Shown one piece after another: positions 62,651 through 64,000 of a DNA stretch of 64,000 nucleotides. The translations under genes and the position numbers were made by a program. This stretch comes from Pseudomonas anatoliensis. GTDB lineage: Bacteria > Pseudomonadota > Gammaproteobacteria > Pseudomonadales > Pseudomonadaceae. Each line of letters begins with the position of its first letter. The stretch's first letter is position 1. The stretch covers positions 620,001 to 684,000 of the forward strand of contig NZ_JACVHC010000003.1 of the NCBI RefSeq assembly GCF_017976235.1, read 5' to 3'. The notes under the pieces were generated by a model that was not told where the DNA came from, made no database searches, and saw nothing but the letters and a program-made list of their open reading frames with translations.

Positions 62651-63315
62651 TCCGCTGCCAAGCCTTGAGCTGGGGCGCACCTGGCCAACCGCTGACTTCG
62701 CCCCTGACCCTCGAATTCGAAAGCGGCAGCCTGACGGCAATCATCGGCGCCAATGGCTGTGGCAAAAGCAGCCTGCTGAAAGTCATCGCCGGGCTGCAAA
62801 GGCCTTTGGCAGGCAAGGTCTCGTTGAGTGTTCCACGGCAAAGCGGAATCTCCTTCCTCCCTCAACAACAGCACCTTGATCGCCAGTTCCCGATAAGCCT
62901 CGAAGAGTTGGTGGCCGCCGGATTCTGGGGACGTCGATTGTCCACACAACTGCGTGCACAGCGCCTCGCTGCAGCCTTGGAAAACTGGCACCTGAACGGA
63001 CTTGATCAACGCCCCTTGATGGCCTTGTCCGGCGGTGAACTACAACGCGCGTTGCTCGCTCGATTGAGTCTGACCGACGCTCCTGTTTTGCTACTCGACG
63101 AACCGCACGCTGCACTCGATGAATTGGGCCAACAGTTGCTCTGGCAACACATCCACGCCTGGCACGCCGAAGGTCGAACATTGATCGTGGTGTGCCACGA
63201 CCTCTACGCCGTTCGCCAACACATTCCAAAAACGCTGCTGATAAAAAACAGCGCCTGCGTATTCGGCACAAGCGAAGAACTCATCCAGCAGTCACCGCAT
63301 ACGCAGGTGGCCTAA
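62647..63315 (+). CDS. Metal ABC transporter ATPase (ZnuC-like)
   Basis: The 222-residue ATPase has Walker A GANGCGKSS (about 34-42), signature LSGGELQRA (near 128), Walker B VLLLDEP (near 147) and the switch His (VCHDL). It lacks the His-rich tail of some ZnuC. It starts inside the folE2 stop (ATGA overlap) and its stop overlaps the next start (TAATG), so the three genes are tightly coupled. It is probably a zinc or manganese importer component under Zur; the metal is inferred from context. Confidence 0.92.
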   Translation: MIRCQALSWGAPGQPLTSPLTLEFESGSLTAIIGANGCGKSSLLKVIAGLQRPLAGKVSLSVPRQSGISFLPQQQHLDRQFPISLEELVAAGFWGRRLSTQLRAQRLAAALENWHLNGLDQRPLMALSGGELQRALLARLSLTDAPVLLLDEPHAALDELGQQLLWQHIHAWHAEGRTLIVVCHDLYAVRQHIPKTLLIKNSACVFGTSEELIQQSPHTQVA

Positions 63316-64000
63316 TGCTCACCGTCGCACACTTCTTTCAGCCGTTTAGCGAGTTCGTGTTCATGCGCCGCGCCCTGCTCGGTGGTTTGGTGCTGGCCTG
63401 CAGCACCGCTCCCCTCGGCGTGTTTTTGATCTTGCGGCGTATGAGTCTGATTGGCGACGCCGTTGCCCACGGCATCCTGCCCGGTGCCGCATTGGGCTTC
63501 TGGTTCGCCGGCCTCAGTCTGCCTGCGCTCACCATCGGGGGTCTCGGCGCGGGCCTGAGCATGGCCGGACTCGCCGCATGGATCACTCGCAAAACGGGTT
63601 TGCGAGAGGACGCCAGCCTCGCCGCGATCTATCCAATATCGCTGGCAGGCGGTGTGCTGATTCTTGGCATCGCCGGCAAACGCCTCGACCTTTTGCACCT
63701 GCTCTTCGGGTCGGCATTAGCGGTCGACGGACCGACCCTCAACGGCATGCTGTGGGTATCGAGCTTCAGCCTGATTGCCATGGCACTCATCTATAAATCG
63801 TTACTGCTCGACACCCTCGACCCATTGTTCCTGAGAACCGTCAGCCGACTTGGCCCACTCGCCCATGGTGTGTTCCTGACCCTGGTGGTGCTGAATCTGG
63901 TGATCGGATTTCAGGCGATTGGCGCACTGATGGTCGTTGGACTGATGATGCTGCCCGCAGCCAGCTCGCGATTCTGGAGTCGCCGTCTGCCGATCCTGAT
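63315..64000 (+). CDS. Metal ABC transporter permease (ZnuB-like), cut by window end
   Basis: About 228 codons are visible up to the window edge, with no stop. The protein has several hydrophobic helices and the ABC-3 family pattern: FMRRALLGGLVLACSTAPLGVFLILRRMSLIGDAVAHGILPGAALGFWFAG, then a helix pair and RTVSRLGPLAHGVFLTLVVLNLVIGFQAIGALMVVGLMMLPAASSRF (the coupling-loop region). It starts at the TAATG overlap with the ATPase gene. It forms the channel of a zinc/manganese importer. The binding-protein gene is expected next, outside the window. Confidence 0.93.
   Translation, partial: MLTVAHFFQPFSEFVFMRRALLGGLVLACSTAPLGVFLILRRMSLIGDAVAHGILPGAALGFWFAGLSLPALTIGGLGAGLSMAGLAAWITRKTGLREDASLAAIYPISLAGGVLILGIAGKRLDLLHLLFGSALAVDGPTLNGMLWVSSFSLIAMALIYKSLLLDTLDPLFLRTVSRLGPLAHGVFLTLVVLNLVIGFQAIGALMVVGLMMLPAASSRFWSRRLPIL

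Overview
The window is a gene-dense, GC-rich stretch of a Pseudomonas chromosome, almost certainly from the P. fluorescens complex. Three things point there. Gene order matches known Pseudomonas blocks: a CorC-like protein, M23 peptidase, response regulator, phoU and pstBACS; aspA with a LysR regulator; oadA, pycA, a LysR gene and an RpiR gene; a GGDEF/EAL gene divergent from uvrD; and a Zur-type zinc block. At least 18 intergenic REP/REPIN elements belong to families typical of P. fluorescens. Several products, such as DUF6124 and the DUF6543 toxin-like giant, are characteristic of the genus. No tRNA, rRNA, CRISPR, insertion sequence or prophage was seen.

Layout. 1-10.3 kb: phosphate region, with the end of a CBS/CorC protein, an M23 endopeptidase, a response regulator, phoU and pstB-pstA-pstC-pstS, with Pho boxes before pstS and pstC. 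10.4-16.1 kb: MFS transporter, YciA-like thioesterase, hexose-6-P mutarotase, DUF3299 and GlsB/YeaQ proteins, and purE-purK behind a terminator-bearing leader. 16.4-22.0 kb: LysR gene divergent from aspA, then an AGCS alanine/glycine symporter and an asparaginase (Asn/Asp use). 22.2-29.3 kb: AraC regulator, HDAC-like deacetylase and a 1545-residue toxin-like protein. 29.2-32.6 kb: MocR regulator divergent from a PaiB-like gene and two GNAT genes. 32.7-35.4 kb: a toxin-first hipA-hipB locus with a three-site operator array, then a DUF6124 gene with a structured leader. 35.4-40.7 kb: homocysteine methyltransferase, an amino-acid ABC binding protein and permease without ATPase, and an autotransporter. 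40.8-46.4 kb: two-gene pyruvate carboxylase, its LysR neighbour, a small basic protein and an RpiR regulator with a HexR-like box. 46.6-57.6 kb: c-di-GMP enzyme, uvrD, Tim44-like, SMI1/KNR4, CPA2 antiporter, thioesterase, pdxY and DUF3301 genes. 57.7-64.0 kb: two CobW GTPases, DUF1826, small secreted proteins, folE2 and a ZnuBC-like transporter around two Zur boxes.

The clearest functional units are the Pho-controlled Pst system, the PycAB anaplerotic enzyme, and the zinc-starvation block, in which a zinc-independent cyclohydrolase, a zinc GTPase and a metal importer share Zur control. The most unusual signals are: a 12-bp tandem array of DnaA-box-like 9-mers inside the MocR gene; three identical-architecture palindromes exactly 41 bp apart upstream of hipA; the purE leader with tandem terminator hairpins; and the conserved-looking structured leader of the DUF6124 gene. 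All family names are from sequence reading and memory of the families; no search was run.
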